This document shows positions 46,705 through 56,680 of a stretch of DNA of 64,000 nucleotides, one piece after another; the first letter of the stretch is position 1, and every line of letters begins with the position of its first letter. The position numbers were made by a program, and so were the translations under genes. The stretch spans positions 21,686,050 to 21,750,049 of the forward strand of contig CM041554.1 of the NCBI GenBank assembly GCA_023238725.1. Direction: 5' to 3'. This DNA is from Scortum barcoo. Taxonomy: Eukaryota > Chordata > Actinopteri > Centrarchiformes > Terapontidae. The notes below the pieces were generated by a model that saw only the letters and a program-made list of their open reading frames with translations, was not told the origin of the DNA and searched no databases.

Positions 46705-48601
46705 CTGAAACATAAGAAAGAAAAATGAAAAAAAAAAAAGGAAGAGGAGAATTCAGCTCCTAGGTCTCCATCTCCACATCAAAACCCCACGGGGAAATGA
46801 AGAGGACAGAACAGCACCGGCTTGAAATGAGCTCTCACAGATCCACCTTATAAAACACATCAGATATGCTAAAAGTAGTGGCAGGATGAACTGGGAATCA
46901 TATTTATTATATTTTTAAATATCTGCTCCACTGAGCTTATATTTAAGAAAAATAAGGACACATAATAAATAAGATGATGCAAAAGAAATTCAATCTATAA
47001 TTGCTGTTAAATCGACTGTACAAGAACGGGAAATATACTCAGGGGGTTTAGAAGCTAAATTAGGAAAGTTCTGGTTGCAGTTGCCTTTGAAAGCATTTGC
47101 TCCCCTGGGCTTTTTTATATTTTGGTAGTCAACAAAATGCATTTATTTTAGGATTTATGTGTGACATCTGAGATGCTTAGAGTGTCCCATTATCTCAAAA
47201 GCTTTTCTTGCAACTGAATAAAACTGAAATAACTCTGAGGATCTTTCTTAGAAAAAAAGTTGTTTACAAGTCATCTTCTATTGCGACAAAGATTTTATCT
47301 GACTTTTCTTTTGGTCTCACTGAAATTCAGTTTTACTGATAAAGATTATCAGTGGCGTTATAAGGGCGTTTTGTATTATTTTTGCTTAATCAATTTTCCA
47401 CTGTGTCAAAGCTGCCAGTTAAACATTAAATATCGCCAAACTATAAAGCATTAAGCCTTTCAAAGTGTTTTCATTTTGTCAAGTAAGCACTTTAGAAGAA
47501 AAAAAAAGAAAGAAAACATTATTTGTTTTCATTCTGTGCAACCAATCATGCTGTGAGAAACGGTGAAAATCTTGTTCTTTGAATGCATTTTGAAATCATT
47601 TAATCAAACGCAGAGAGCACTTCCCACAGCAAAGCACTTTGGATGTTTCTGTCTCTGGCCACAAGTGTTACCTCTGTTCCCCAGAATATTTAATTAAAGT
47701 GATGGATATTGCGCATGAATAATGTAAAATGTTATTGAGCTTGTAGTTACAACAGCATCTAGCTTAGTTGTCAGAGAGAGACACAGCCTTCAGATGTTTC
47801 CATACATTCACATCTCTGGGTGTTTGCCAACCCTCAGTGCTCAATTACGTATCCCACAGCATGTTATTGCTGGAGGAAAAAGAAAGTGAACCCATTTCTA
47901 AGTGGCGTCACTCCTGGAAACACCCCATGTTTCCCTGAAACTCACAGCTTGCTGAATTAGGCTGGCACCAGAACAAAATCCAGAACTAATAAACACCAAC
48001 CAGCGCGAGCTCGTTCTGTAGGAGTCGGCACACAATGAGAGCAACAAAGAATTTAAAATATAATTTTAAAAAAAGCCTCACTTCTGCAGCCCATGAACCT
48101 CAGGCGTCATCCTTGTGGAGTCTGTATGTGTAGACGTATCCGTTGCTGCTCACTGCACACACACACACACACAGAAAAATCGTTGACCCTGCGTTCATCT
48201 TCCACTTTAATGAAATAAGTATTTGCCCCTGCCGTCACCATTATTGCCCCTGTGGGACTTACATTTCACACTTAATAATAGGCCACCACATTTTTTTTTT
48301 TTTTGTCTCAGTTAAACACTTTTTATGCCTTTATGTTTTTATTTTCTTAAATGTGAGGAGATCAATAATCTCTATAATTGTAGGAAACAGGGTTATGTGT
48401 TGATGTGATTACTGGTGGCTCAGTAATGGCCTGAAGACAGTGCAAAATCTACATTTATACTCACAGCACACACAGGCAGTAGACGCCCGCCACAGAGTCA
48501 CTGTTGCGGACGAGGTAGCAGCCATCCCGGCCGTCCTGGGCCAGCCGCCTCTCCCCCTCTTCTTTGCCGATGGGTCCGTGGTAGACAGGCAGGTTTTCCA
48601 T
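46435..48601 (-). CDS. sh2d1a: SH2 domain protein 1A (SAP) gene with an in-frame stop in exon 2
   Basis: SAP is a small cytoplasmic adaptor, essentially a single SH2 domain, that binds SLAM-family receptor tails and recruits FYN in T and NK cells. Three minus-strand exons are seen: 48601-48465, 48148-48082 and 46704-46435. The joined frame has the SH2 Arg32 (GCYLVRNSDS), the YVYTYR strand and KRYFRK with the Arg equivalent to human Arg78 (FYN contact). Exon phases match the human gene. However, codon 62 is TGA (48102-48100), directly before the conserved Gly-Ser-Trp, so the predicted product would stop after 61 residues. It lies tail-to-tail with tenm1, as human SH2D1A does with TENM1. Either a recent pseudogene, a sequence error or a null allele. 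Confidence 0.88.
46705..48081 (-). other. sh2d1a: sh2d1a intron 2
   Basis: About 1.4 kb, AT-rich, without recognised repeats or alternative coding exon. No intact replacement for exon 2 was seen on the minus strand. Confidence 0.7.
48082..48148 (-). CDS. sh2d1a: sh2d1a exon 2 containing in-frame TGA
   Basis: 67 nt, phase 2 to phase 0. After completing Leu46 it encodes SNGYVYTYRLHKDDA, then TGA (48102-48100), then GSWAAE before the donor GAA|GTGAGG. The acceptor used is the AG in TGCAGTGAG, because it alone keeps the conserved YVYTYR frame. The neighbouring CAG three to four bases upstream would shift the frame. One codon longer than remembered for the human exon. Confidence 0.85.
48465..48601 (-). 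CDS. sh2d1a: sh2d1a exon 1: N-terminal half of SH2 domain
   Basis: 137 nt from ATG at 48601. Encodes MENLPVYHGPIGKEEGERRL, then AQDGRDGCYLVRNSDSVAGV and YCLCV, with the Leu46 codon split. Arg32 of the FLVR-type motif falls at the same residue number as in human SAP, which supports this start. Donor GTGCT|GTGAGT on the minus strand. Confidence 0.93.
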
Positions 48602-51600
48602 CACGGCTCCTCTCCAGATCTGCTCTCTGTTCTGCTCCCAAGTGCAAACTCTCCTCTGTCTCTATTTCTCGCCTTCAACTTTTTACTGCAGGCAAGCCTT
48701 TTGGTCTTCACTGTATGTGCTGTAGCCTGGGAACACAGGTAAGGCAGCTGTCCAAGCCTCTCATTTGATATTCAGTTCTCACTGTTTCAAATGTTTGTTA
48801 GGGAGCCCGAGCTCTGGCAAACCAGCTTTCTGATTTCCCCCTTCCTACCCAGAGTGATAGCAGTTCTTTCTAACCCCTAACCTTTATGGCACTGTGCTCA
48901 GCCTTCCTCTTTGACTATAAGACGCACACACACGCATGTGCACACACACACAAGTAAAATGCGGGTTTGTGCATCTCTCAGGAAATGATTGTATTTTTCA
49001 ACAGGAAATAACTTCAAAGATTCTAACTGAATATTTCCACAACAATAGAAAGCAACAGAGAGGGATAAAAAAAGCAATATCACCCTTTTCACACAGGAAA
49101 ACATATATTGTGCTTATGCAGAGACTTACACTTTTTCCATCTCAATTATCTAGATGGCTCGCTTTGTTTTCTTATTAACAGACGTTGGCCCACGCTATCT
49201 GTTTCCACCACAGTTTCCATGAATTGTGATGTGCGGTTTACTGCGGCAAAAGCAGTGCCCACAGTGAGTACCAATGCATTCATGTCAAGTACTCCGTTAC
49301 AAGTAACTGTCCTGCATTCAAAATCCTACTCAAGTAAAAGTACAGAAGCATCATCAGCAAAATGTGCTTAAACTATCAAAAGTAAAATCTCTCATTCTGC
49401 AGTAAAATGTCCCCTGTAACCGATTTATCATAATGTATAACATTATTAGATTGGTGAGTTGTGTTAACTACTTTTTATACAGTTGGACATTTTAGTATCT
49501 AAAAAATAAATCAATCAATATTTTGTTTGCCTTTTGTTTCATGTTTTCTTTTATTGTGAAATGTTGGGTAAATTTAAGAATTTTGGTTCTGAAACAGCAA
49601 TTTAATTTTAATTTATTTTAACCATTTGAGAAGTTTATTTGGAACTGCTTACAACTCAGAGGAAAAACTGGTTTCATTGTCACACAATGCATTTTAGATA
49701 ACATGAGTTTATAATGTCTTTTTGCTCAATAATATGTAGAGCAATAAAAGGTACAATATTTCCCCCTGCGATATAGTGGAGTTGAAGTATAAGGTAACCC
49801 AGTCTTGTAGTTAAGTACATAACTTGAGTGAATATACTTAGTTACTTTCCACAATGGCCAAACATTTATAAAATATCAGCAATGGTTCTTGTTTCACTTG
49901 TAACAAAACACAAAAAGACAAAGAGACTAAATGAAACACTGAGGCCTACTCAGACTGTTACACTTTGACATGTTCTATTCGTTGGATTCAAATAATGTGC
50001 CTGAGGGAGACATTTCATGGCAGAAAGTAAAACGTTTGTCACCTGCTGTTTAAAAGCGTTCCCTACATTTCTCAGCTTACATTTCCTCATCAAATGTCCA
50101 CACTGTAGAACACATGTTCTCAGTCACGTCACTGATCTGTCTACTGAACATGTGTCAAGGACACTCACACCTGCTCTGCAGAATAGTGAAGAATTGGCTA
50201 ATGAAGCTGTGCACTTAAACATACTGTGGAGCGGCAACAAACTCATCCTGCAATCTGTCCTGTCAGTAGGAATGTTCTGTTGTGTCAAATTGAGGATCTG
50301 CTTATTAAAACACTGAGCGTTTGCAGCAGTTGGCATGCCGTCCACATTTTACTGAGCTGATAACACGGCGTCTGGTATTTCAGCTCATCTGTCACGCTGA
50401 TATGTATATTATTCTTGGTTTTGATGCTCTTCATGCACAACATAGTCTCGACTACATGGAGTCCTTCAGACCCCCAGACGTTCCTGCAAAAGACCCTTCA
50501 GAAAAGAAAAGCGTGTTGTTCCATTGAGTATATTCTTTGAGCTGGAGGCTCTCTTTAATGCAGCATTTGTTGAAGATCTGTATTTTATACATTCAGAACT
50601 GTAGCCTACATGAGTCATCAGTCTGTGTCAGAGTCATCTTTCCCTCGGCTCTGAAAGATCATGAGCAGTGGGACTTTGGGGCTCTGTCTCTGTAAGCAGC
50701 CAGTGGCATCCTATTCCACAGCTTCTGCAGCACTTTAGCGCCATCCAGTGGCACACTTTGCATGATTATGAGGAATGATCTACCGCGAGTCGGCTACAGT
50801 GAAGACTGGAGGCCTTTTTAGGAAGTTTTCCTTCCCTTTGCGTGCCATATGAATCTGTGAAAACATTCAGGTTAGCTTGGTTATGAGTCTAAAATAAAAT
50901 AAAAATAAAAAACACCTCATCAGTTAGGCATAAATAAAAACTTTTTTCTTGCATTATCCACTCAGCCTTCTTGTGTATAATAATCCCACAGCCTTTAGCA
51001 GTGCAAAACAACAGTCCATTGGCTCTCAGCTCACAGAGGGGCAGGCCAGGGTCAATGCAGAATGTGGCGGATCTATACTGGACACAAATAGCAGACAGAG
51101 ATACATCATTGATTAGCCAGCGGCTCCCTCAACCAACACAACTGGCTGGACCAGAATGCATCATAAGGACATTAGTATGAGATGATGATATCTGGCCTTG
51201 ATATGTTTGGAATCCATGTGAAGCGTTCTCGGAGGGAAGAGAAATAAGGGGGGAGACTGAATGTCCATCTGCCGAGCCGACAGTAATCCCGGCGCTCTCG
51301 TTCCCAGGTGGGGGAGTGCTCGGTCACAGCTGTCGGAGGGCAAGACTGGGAAAAGGAAAGTGAAAATTGCAAATGGAATCAGCTTCGTAAATTTGATGTA
51401 CGTGTGGGATTGGACTAGAACTAACCCATCAGTATTTATCCATCTTAGTATAAGAGCAGAAGTTATTTGGAGAATTACATCAAACAAAGAAGTGGTATTT
51501 GTGGGGAAATATTGTTCACTTTATTTCTTAGTCAGAGAAATGCAGTAATATTTTTTTTCCCTAAACTACCTTTACAGAATAATACAATACAAATGTTATA

Positions 51601-52572
51601 TGTTGCACGATTACACATTTAATATCTTGGTCCCGAAAAAGAAGAGTAAAAGTAGTATTATTATGACTGGTTAATAATTACCTTTAACCTATACACCTGA
51701 ACATACACATGAAGGCTTCGGCCTGTTAAATATATAGCTTCGGTCAAAGAGCATTTATTTCACTATATAAAATAACATGATGCCATAGAAATAAAGAAAA
51801 TGAAAGCACCGTAGTTTGCTAAACTAAAGTGAGCTTATAAGCACCCTTAATGGAAAGCTAGCTAGTGAGATAGCCACAGCTAGGCTAACCTTAGCTAAAG
51901 CCAAACTACTACTCTTGTCAACCAAATTTTATGTCATTTCAAAATAGATTTTGATCATCCAGCATCGTTTCAATTATTACTATGTCAAAGAAGCCACGCT
52001 GAGCTGTAACTGTACAGCTTTTAAACCCACAATAGCTTTTTTTTTTTTTTTTTTTTTTTGTCACTCGGAGGAAGTGGGCTGACATTATATTTTAAGCCGA
52101 TGACGTGTACATACATGCAGCAGTTTGATTTGTGTCATTTGTGGCCAGTATCAGCTGTCTTTCTCTTTGTGTTTTAGCTCTATTTCAGCTCCTGCTAAAA
52201 CAAAAAGCTCCACTGTTCACTAGCTAGTCTCCAACTGTGTCTGTGTGTCGGTAGGTGCTGAACGAGAAGTGCACTATGGATTTTTAGAGCTTTTTCACTG
52301 AAAACAGCCGTCTGCTGCGGTGTTAAAGGCATAGCATTTATAATTCATCCTTTTTTTTCTCAGCTTCGTCTTCTCTTTAGTTTGTTTTTCTCTGTCTTTG
52401 TACAGTAGGGCAGCACTGAGCTCTGCTGGAATTTGACTAAGTCTGCTATAATAACAGTTCTGCCTCACACAGCCGTGCTTATTGGAGTTCAGCGATAAGA
52501 ATCACATTGGCATCACACTTCAGGGTGTGAAGCCAGTGGAGGGAGGGGAAAGTGGCCCGTCTGGCGGGGCGG
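48602..52572. other. Spacer between sh2d1a and agtr2
   Basis: The right flank of sh2d1a exon 1 (to about 48760) is the likely 5' UTR and promoter. A dispersed repeat lies at 49265-49855, and a 30-nt poly-T run at about 52030-52059. The 51000-51360 stretch is GC-richer than its surroundings but has no supportable reading frame. Any agtr2 3' UTR would occupy the right-hand end. Confidence 0.6.
49265..49855. repeat. Dispersed repeat, 'ACTCAAGTAAAAGTAC...ACTTAGTTACTTTCCAC' family
   Basis: Contains CTACTCAAGTAAAAGTACAG, ATAGTGGAGTTGAAGTATAA, and ends GAATATACTTAGTTACTTTC. These are strings of a very common fish element. An inverted relative occurs at 56020-56200. Confidence 0.65.
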
Positions 52573-53832
52573 CTAGGCGGGCCCAGAGGGCTCCACGAAT
52601 GCCAGGTCTTTCAGGTCACTGAGTTTTCGGGAGAAGGAGCTCAGCCTGGTGCTGAAGGAGCCCCTCTTCTGGCTGTGATCCTCCCCATGGGCCTTCAAAC
52701 AAGCACACAGGCCCTTGCAGAGGCCCCCGAGACGGCCCCGGAAATGGTTCCCGATGAAGCAGTAGAGCACCGGGTTGATGGCGGAGTTGGAGAAGCCCAG
52801 GCAGAGGGTGAGAGGGGTGAGGTTGTGGATGGTCCAGTTTACCCAGCAGCTGTCCAACCAGTCCTCGCTCCTCAGCACGTCCAAGAAGGTCACACAGTGG
52901 AAGGGGAACCAGCAGAGGAAGAAGGCCATGACCACTGCAGCTACTGTCCACAGCACCCGCTCCAGCCCCCGGCCCTCTAGGGGTCTGCCCCCGCTGGAGC
53001 TGGGGCTCACACACGGGGTTGGTGGTCTCTCTGGTTTACTGCAGCTCTCCTGGGATTTAAAAGAGGGCGTGTTGTGGGGGTTCGACAGATTCTGCATTCT
53101 TGCAAGCCCTGTGTCAGCCAACAGATGTCTCCCGATAGCGCAGTAGCAACACAAGATGACAAAAAGCGGCAGCAGGAAGGCCAGAACAATCTTCATCCAG
53201 ACCAGGGTCAGGTACCAGGTTCGATCAGGGTAGTGAATCACGCAGGCCTCCACGCCAAGCTCCGAGAGGAGGTAAGTGTCCCTCAGATACAGATTGGGGG
53301 CTGAGCAAGCACACGCCAGGACCCACACCAGGATGCACGTGAGCCGGGCACGTCTGGGGTCCCGCGCACTCTGGGAGCGGAGCGGATGCACGATGGCCAG
53401 GTAGCGGTCCATGCTCATACTCGTGATGAAGAAGATAGACGCGTAGAGGTTGAGGTTGAGGAGAGCGCCGCATACTTTGCAGGCGACCCGGCCAAAGGGC
53501 CAGCTGTAGCCCTGGGAGTAGTAGACGGCCCACAGAGGGAGAGACAGCAGGAACAGCAGGTCCGACACACACAGGTTGAGCATGAAGGTGTTCGCCACAG
53601 TTCTCCTTGAGGCGCTGCCGTGGGCCAACACGCACACAGCCAGGGCATTGCCGACGGTTCCCAGCACGCAGATAACGCTGAAGATGGTGGGGATGACGGT
53701 GGTCATGGGCACAGGAGGCCAGTCTGTGCAGGGGGGCGCAGAGGGCGCGAGAGAGGTGTTCAGATAGACCTCTGTTGTTGAATAGGGGGAGGAGGTAGAG
53801 TTGGAAAGGGAGAACTCATTTGGGATTGCCAT
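52573..53832 (-). CDS. agtr2: Angiotensin II receptor type 2-like GPCR, complete coding exon
   Basis: 419 residues in one exon, from ATG at 53832 to TAG at 52575-52573. AT2 is a plasma-membrane peptide receptor that generally opposes AT1 signalling. Seven hydrophobic helices are visible. Motifs: N-glycosylation sites at N11 and N25, DRY at 142-144, CWFP at 307-310, NPVLY at 353-357 and the disulfide pair C118/C197. A second pair, C35/C329, is also found in angiotensin receptors. AT2-type binding residues are kept: W101 in PLWAVYY, R184 in YLRD and K214 in WMK. LGVEACVIHYP and FHCVTFLDVL are close to AT2. The third intracellular loop (about 239-291) is much longer than in human AT2 (363 residues in total). 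A single coding exon behind non-coding exons matches the mammalian AGTR2 layout. Confidence 0.88.
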   Translation of the reverse strand: MAIPNEFSLSNSTSSPYSTTEVYLNTSLAPSAPPCTDWPPVPMTTVIPTIFSVICVLGTVGNALAVCVLAHGSASRRTVANTFMLNLCVSDLLFLLSLPLWAVYYSQGYSWPFGRVACKVCGALLNLNLYASIFFITSMSMDRYLAIVHPLRSQSARDPRRARLTCILVWVLACACSAPNLYLRDTYLLSELGVEACVIHYPDRTWYLTLVWMKIVLAFLLPLFVILCCYCAIGRHLLADTGLARMQNLSNPHNTPSFKSQESCSKPERPPTPCVSPSSSGGRPLEGRGLERVLWTVAAVVMAFFLCWFPFHCVTFLDVLRSEDWLDSCWVNWTIHNLTPLTLCLGFSNSAINPVLYCFIGNHFRGRLGGLCKGLCACLKAHGEDHSQKRGSFSTRLSSFSRKLSDLKDLAFVEPSGPA

Positions 53833-53898
53833 TATGGAACTGGATGTACCCTTGCGTCACACAATTTGACTTCCCTCCTTTCAGTTTTCCGAGGTCAG
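53833..53898 (-). other. agtr2: agtr2 5' UTR part of coding exon (predicted)
   Basis: On the minus strand GTTTTGTTTTGTTGCCAG ends at 53899 and is a strong acceptor 66 nt before the ATG. The segment from 53898 to 53833 is therefore read as 5' UTR of the coding exon. The intron would run 54488-53899. Confidence 0.55.
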
Positions 53899-54488
53899 CT
53901 GGCAACAAAACAAAACAGAAGAAGCATTTCAAATTCAGCTGCCTTGTATGGACAAAAGCAGGTTTTCCTACACAGCGATCTTTTAGTTGGCTCAAGTGTT
54001 TATTAGCTGTCGTACCTGATAACTAATCACAGCGAAAATACATTACACCATTCTGAATGTAATGAACTACATATGAAGCTTTTGTAATAATCAAACCCTT
54101 CAATGGATTCCTCTGAAATATCTATTTTATATTAATGCCTGAAATAAGTTTTTGAAACATTCATGATTTAGATTTTGAAAAAAAGTCTTAACTTAATTTT
54201 CTATTTAATAGTTTTACAGGACTCCTAAAAGTCACTGAAACAGAACCTATTATGGTCCGGTGCACCGGGGTAATGCATTATTAATAACAGAAATAAGAAC
54301 AAACAGAATTTAAAGCAGGCAATCAGTGATATATGTAAAATTACATCTTCAAATAACGATTTCCTCCACAAAGAATAAATATGGATGTGCTGAGACAGTT
54401 GAGTTAGTGAAAGAAACTAAAAGACTCATCATTAAATCAAACCAGAATTAATATAGGATCTCTACCCTACATTAAGTATTCATTTTAC

Positions 54489-54667
54489 CTAGAGGTGCTG
54501 AGCGTCCAGTCCAAGCAGTCCAGCGGTTTTCAGTGCTTCTTTTGGCTAAAGTCCATGTCTTGACAATTGCTCCTCGACCCCTCTAAGAGAAATCTGCACA
54601 GCTGAGTACCCCGGACCATATCATGCCTATGTGTTGGTGCGTGTGTGGAGAACAGACTGAAGGCTCT
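54489..54667 (-). other. agtr2: agtr2 upstream non-coding exon with uORFs (predicted)
   Basis: It is bounded on the minus strand by the donor CCTCTAG|GTAAAATG at 54489 and by a start about 30 nt after the TATA box. It would carry two overlapping upstream ORFs: a 13-codon one (54624-54583) and a 29-codon one (54619-54530). If real, these would reduce translation of the receptor. Confidence 0.4.
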
Positions 54668-54692
54668 GAGAAGCCAGATGAGGTTGAGGGGT

Positions 54693-54698
54693 CTTATA
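54693..54698 (-). promoter_or_regulatory. agtr2: TATA box candidate for agtr2
   Basis: GGGGGCTATAAGACCCC on the minus strand, with TATAAG at 54698-54693. A GC-rich flank on both sides and a consistent donor about 200 nt downstream favour a focused promoter. Position only; no expression evidence. Confidence 0.45.
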
Positions 54699-56019
54699 GC
54701 CCCCAAGAGGCTCTTGAAGATTGCACAACAGGCAAGTTGCTTACACGTCACACCTCCATCATTACCAAGGGGCTGGACTGTACCTGGACACAGGCCAGCC
54801 TGCAGACAGAGAGAGAGAGAGAGAGAAAAACTAGCTCTCTCTCTGTTTTTCATTCTATCCCTCCTTTTATTTCCTCCCTCCCAGAGTCTCTACCAGAAGA
54901 AAATCAAGTCAAGATGTGTGTTTGAGTAATAACTGTGTCTCTGGTGACTGCAGACACACAACCACGTGTCATACCTGACCATAATGAATAGGACACCAGT
55001 GAGCTTGAGGTGTCAAACCTAAATCCCTAACTGTCCCCTCCGGGGCCTCTGACCCAAAGAATGGAGCCTGCGTGTTAATTAGCAGAGCCTCGCACTTTGT
55101 GTCATATTCGTCCTGCCAGCGGTCAGATAAGCCATGGGAAATATTTACTCTGTCTCAGCGGAAGTCCAGCCAGCCACTGGGGCAGAGGGAGGGGAGAGGA
55201 GGAGGAGGAGGACGAGAAGGTGGGGGGGGGGTTGGAGGCACAGTGTGTAAGATGAATGAGGAGGAGGACGAGCAGATACTGCAGGGAGTGAGCGAGGAGA
55301 TGAGAAGGAAAAGAGGGAGAGAAAGAGGAGGGAAAAAGTAGAGAAAGCGGAGATTCCCTCCAGTGGTTTTTCATTAAAGCCTCTGGTGAAAGTTAATGAG
55401 GGATGCGTACAAAGCACTGATTACATCACAGCCCCTTTGATCAACGGTGTGAGCATGCATCTCTCCCTGTGTGTGCACGTGCGTGTGCGCGTGTGGCTAT
55501 GCCTCAACACTTGTGCAACTGGATGTACTAAATCTAAGCTGGGCGTGTGTGCGTCAGTGCAGTGTCCTCGCCTCTGTTTACACGCGTGTTCAGATGTGTG
55601 TGTGCACCCTGCTCCATTGAGTATCTATCAGGATGTGACATGTTCTAATAGCTGTGGGAAAGCCGACGGTGAGGATGACGGATGAAGGCGAGACTCAAAG
55701 CAGCAGATATTAAGGGCTGCAAATGAAGAGCTCCGTCATTGCCCTCCTGCAGGATGTGAGAAATTGGGAATGCGCAGCATGCTGCAGAAATGTTAAAATG
55801 GGATACTTATGCTTTCCGAAACGGAAACTTCATAATGCAGTGTTCTTCCACTGGCATGCTGGGTATGCACAGTTGTTCTCACACACACACACACACACAA
55901 GCCAATGGCCCTGAGTCATGACAAAACAGAAATTTATGGTGTCATGCTGGCCAACACAAATAGAAGATGGCAGAAAAAACACAAGTATGTCTGCCTCCCA
56001 AGAGTTCTTGTATAATTCA

Positions 56020-56200
56020 GTGGAAAGTAACAAAGTAAATTTACCAAAGTACTGTGCTTAAGCACAACCTTGACATAATTGTACCATTTTCTGCAACATT
56101 ATGGTCCTCCTCCACCAAATTTCAGAGGGCGATTTTGTCCTTTTTACTCTACTAGATTAGTCTGCAACTATAGTTATTAGATATTTTGTATATTAACTTA
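56020..56200. repeat. Inverted relative of the 49265-49855 repeat
   Basis: GGAAAGTAACAAAGTAAATT, CAAAGTACTGTGCTTAAGCA and TTTTTACTCTACTAGATTAG read as the reverse complement of the element family at 49265-49855 (TTAGTTACTTTCCAC, AAGTAC). Confidence 0.55.
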
Positions 56201-56479
56201 CAGAACAAGCAAAACAAATTTCTGTTTGTAAAATCTGATCAAACATGTACATGTATCATGGAGAGTAATCCAATCATTGAATGTATGCCACACTGTAACA
56301 CTCTGAAAGAGAGTATTCCACATGACAAGTGCTTTTATTTTTACAACATTACGTCTGTTCTGATGATAATAAGTGTCATTTTTAGGCATGCTGGCAGTAA
56401 TGTTGATCTGTCTGTCGCTCCACCACTTCCAGCTCCATCATCTGGTCAACACTTAAATTTGTCCAGAACTACTAATAAG

Positions 56480-56680
56480 TGACAGTAGGTGATAAAACAC
56501 ACAGCTGTACTTTGTGTTATTGCTATTTAGCGAATCTTTAGCGTGCAGAGCCAGCATGATAAGATAAGAGAGTGAACATGGTGAACATTACGCTGTGCTC
56601 AACACTGACATGTTAGCTCTGTCACTGAGAGCATGTAAGCATGCCGGTGTCGAGTACAGCTCCACAAAGCCGTAGCCCCT
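56480..56680. repeat. Partial TTAGCATGCT-type dispersed repeat
   Basis: CACAGCTGTACTTTGTGTTA, GTGAACATGGTGAACATTAC and TGAGAGCATGTAAGCATGCC followed by GAGTACAGCTCCACAAAGC resemble, with decay, the element at 39390-39895. Confidence 0.45.

Noticed and set aside
48100..48102. TGA in sh2d1a read as selenocysteine
   Set aside because: The homologous position is not a Cys in SAP and no SECIS-like element was noticed in the likely 3' UTR.
52552..53304. Long + strand frames opposite agtr2
   Set aside because: Antisense shadows of the GC-rich receptor exon; no independent motifs.
54625..54853. Minus-strand frame extending upstream of the agtr2 leader
   Set aside because: The upstream part crosses the TATA box and a (GA)n repeat; only the downstream uORF part could be transcribed.
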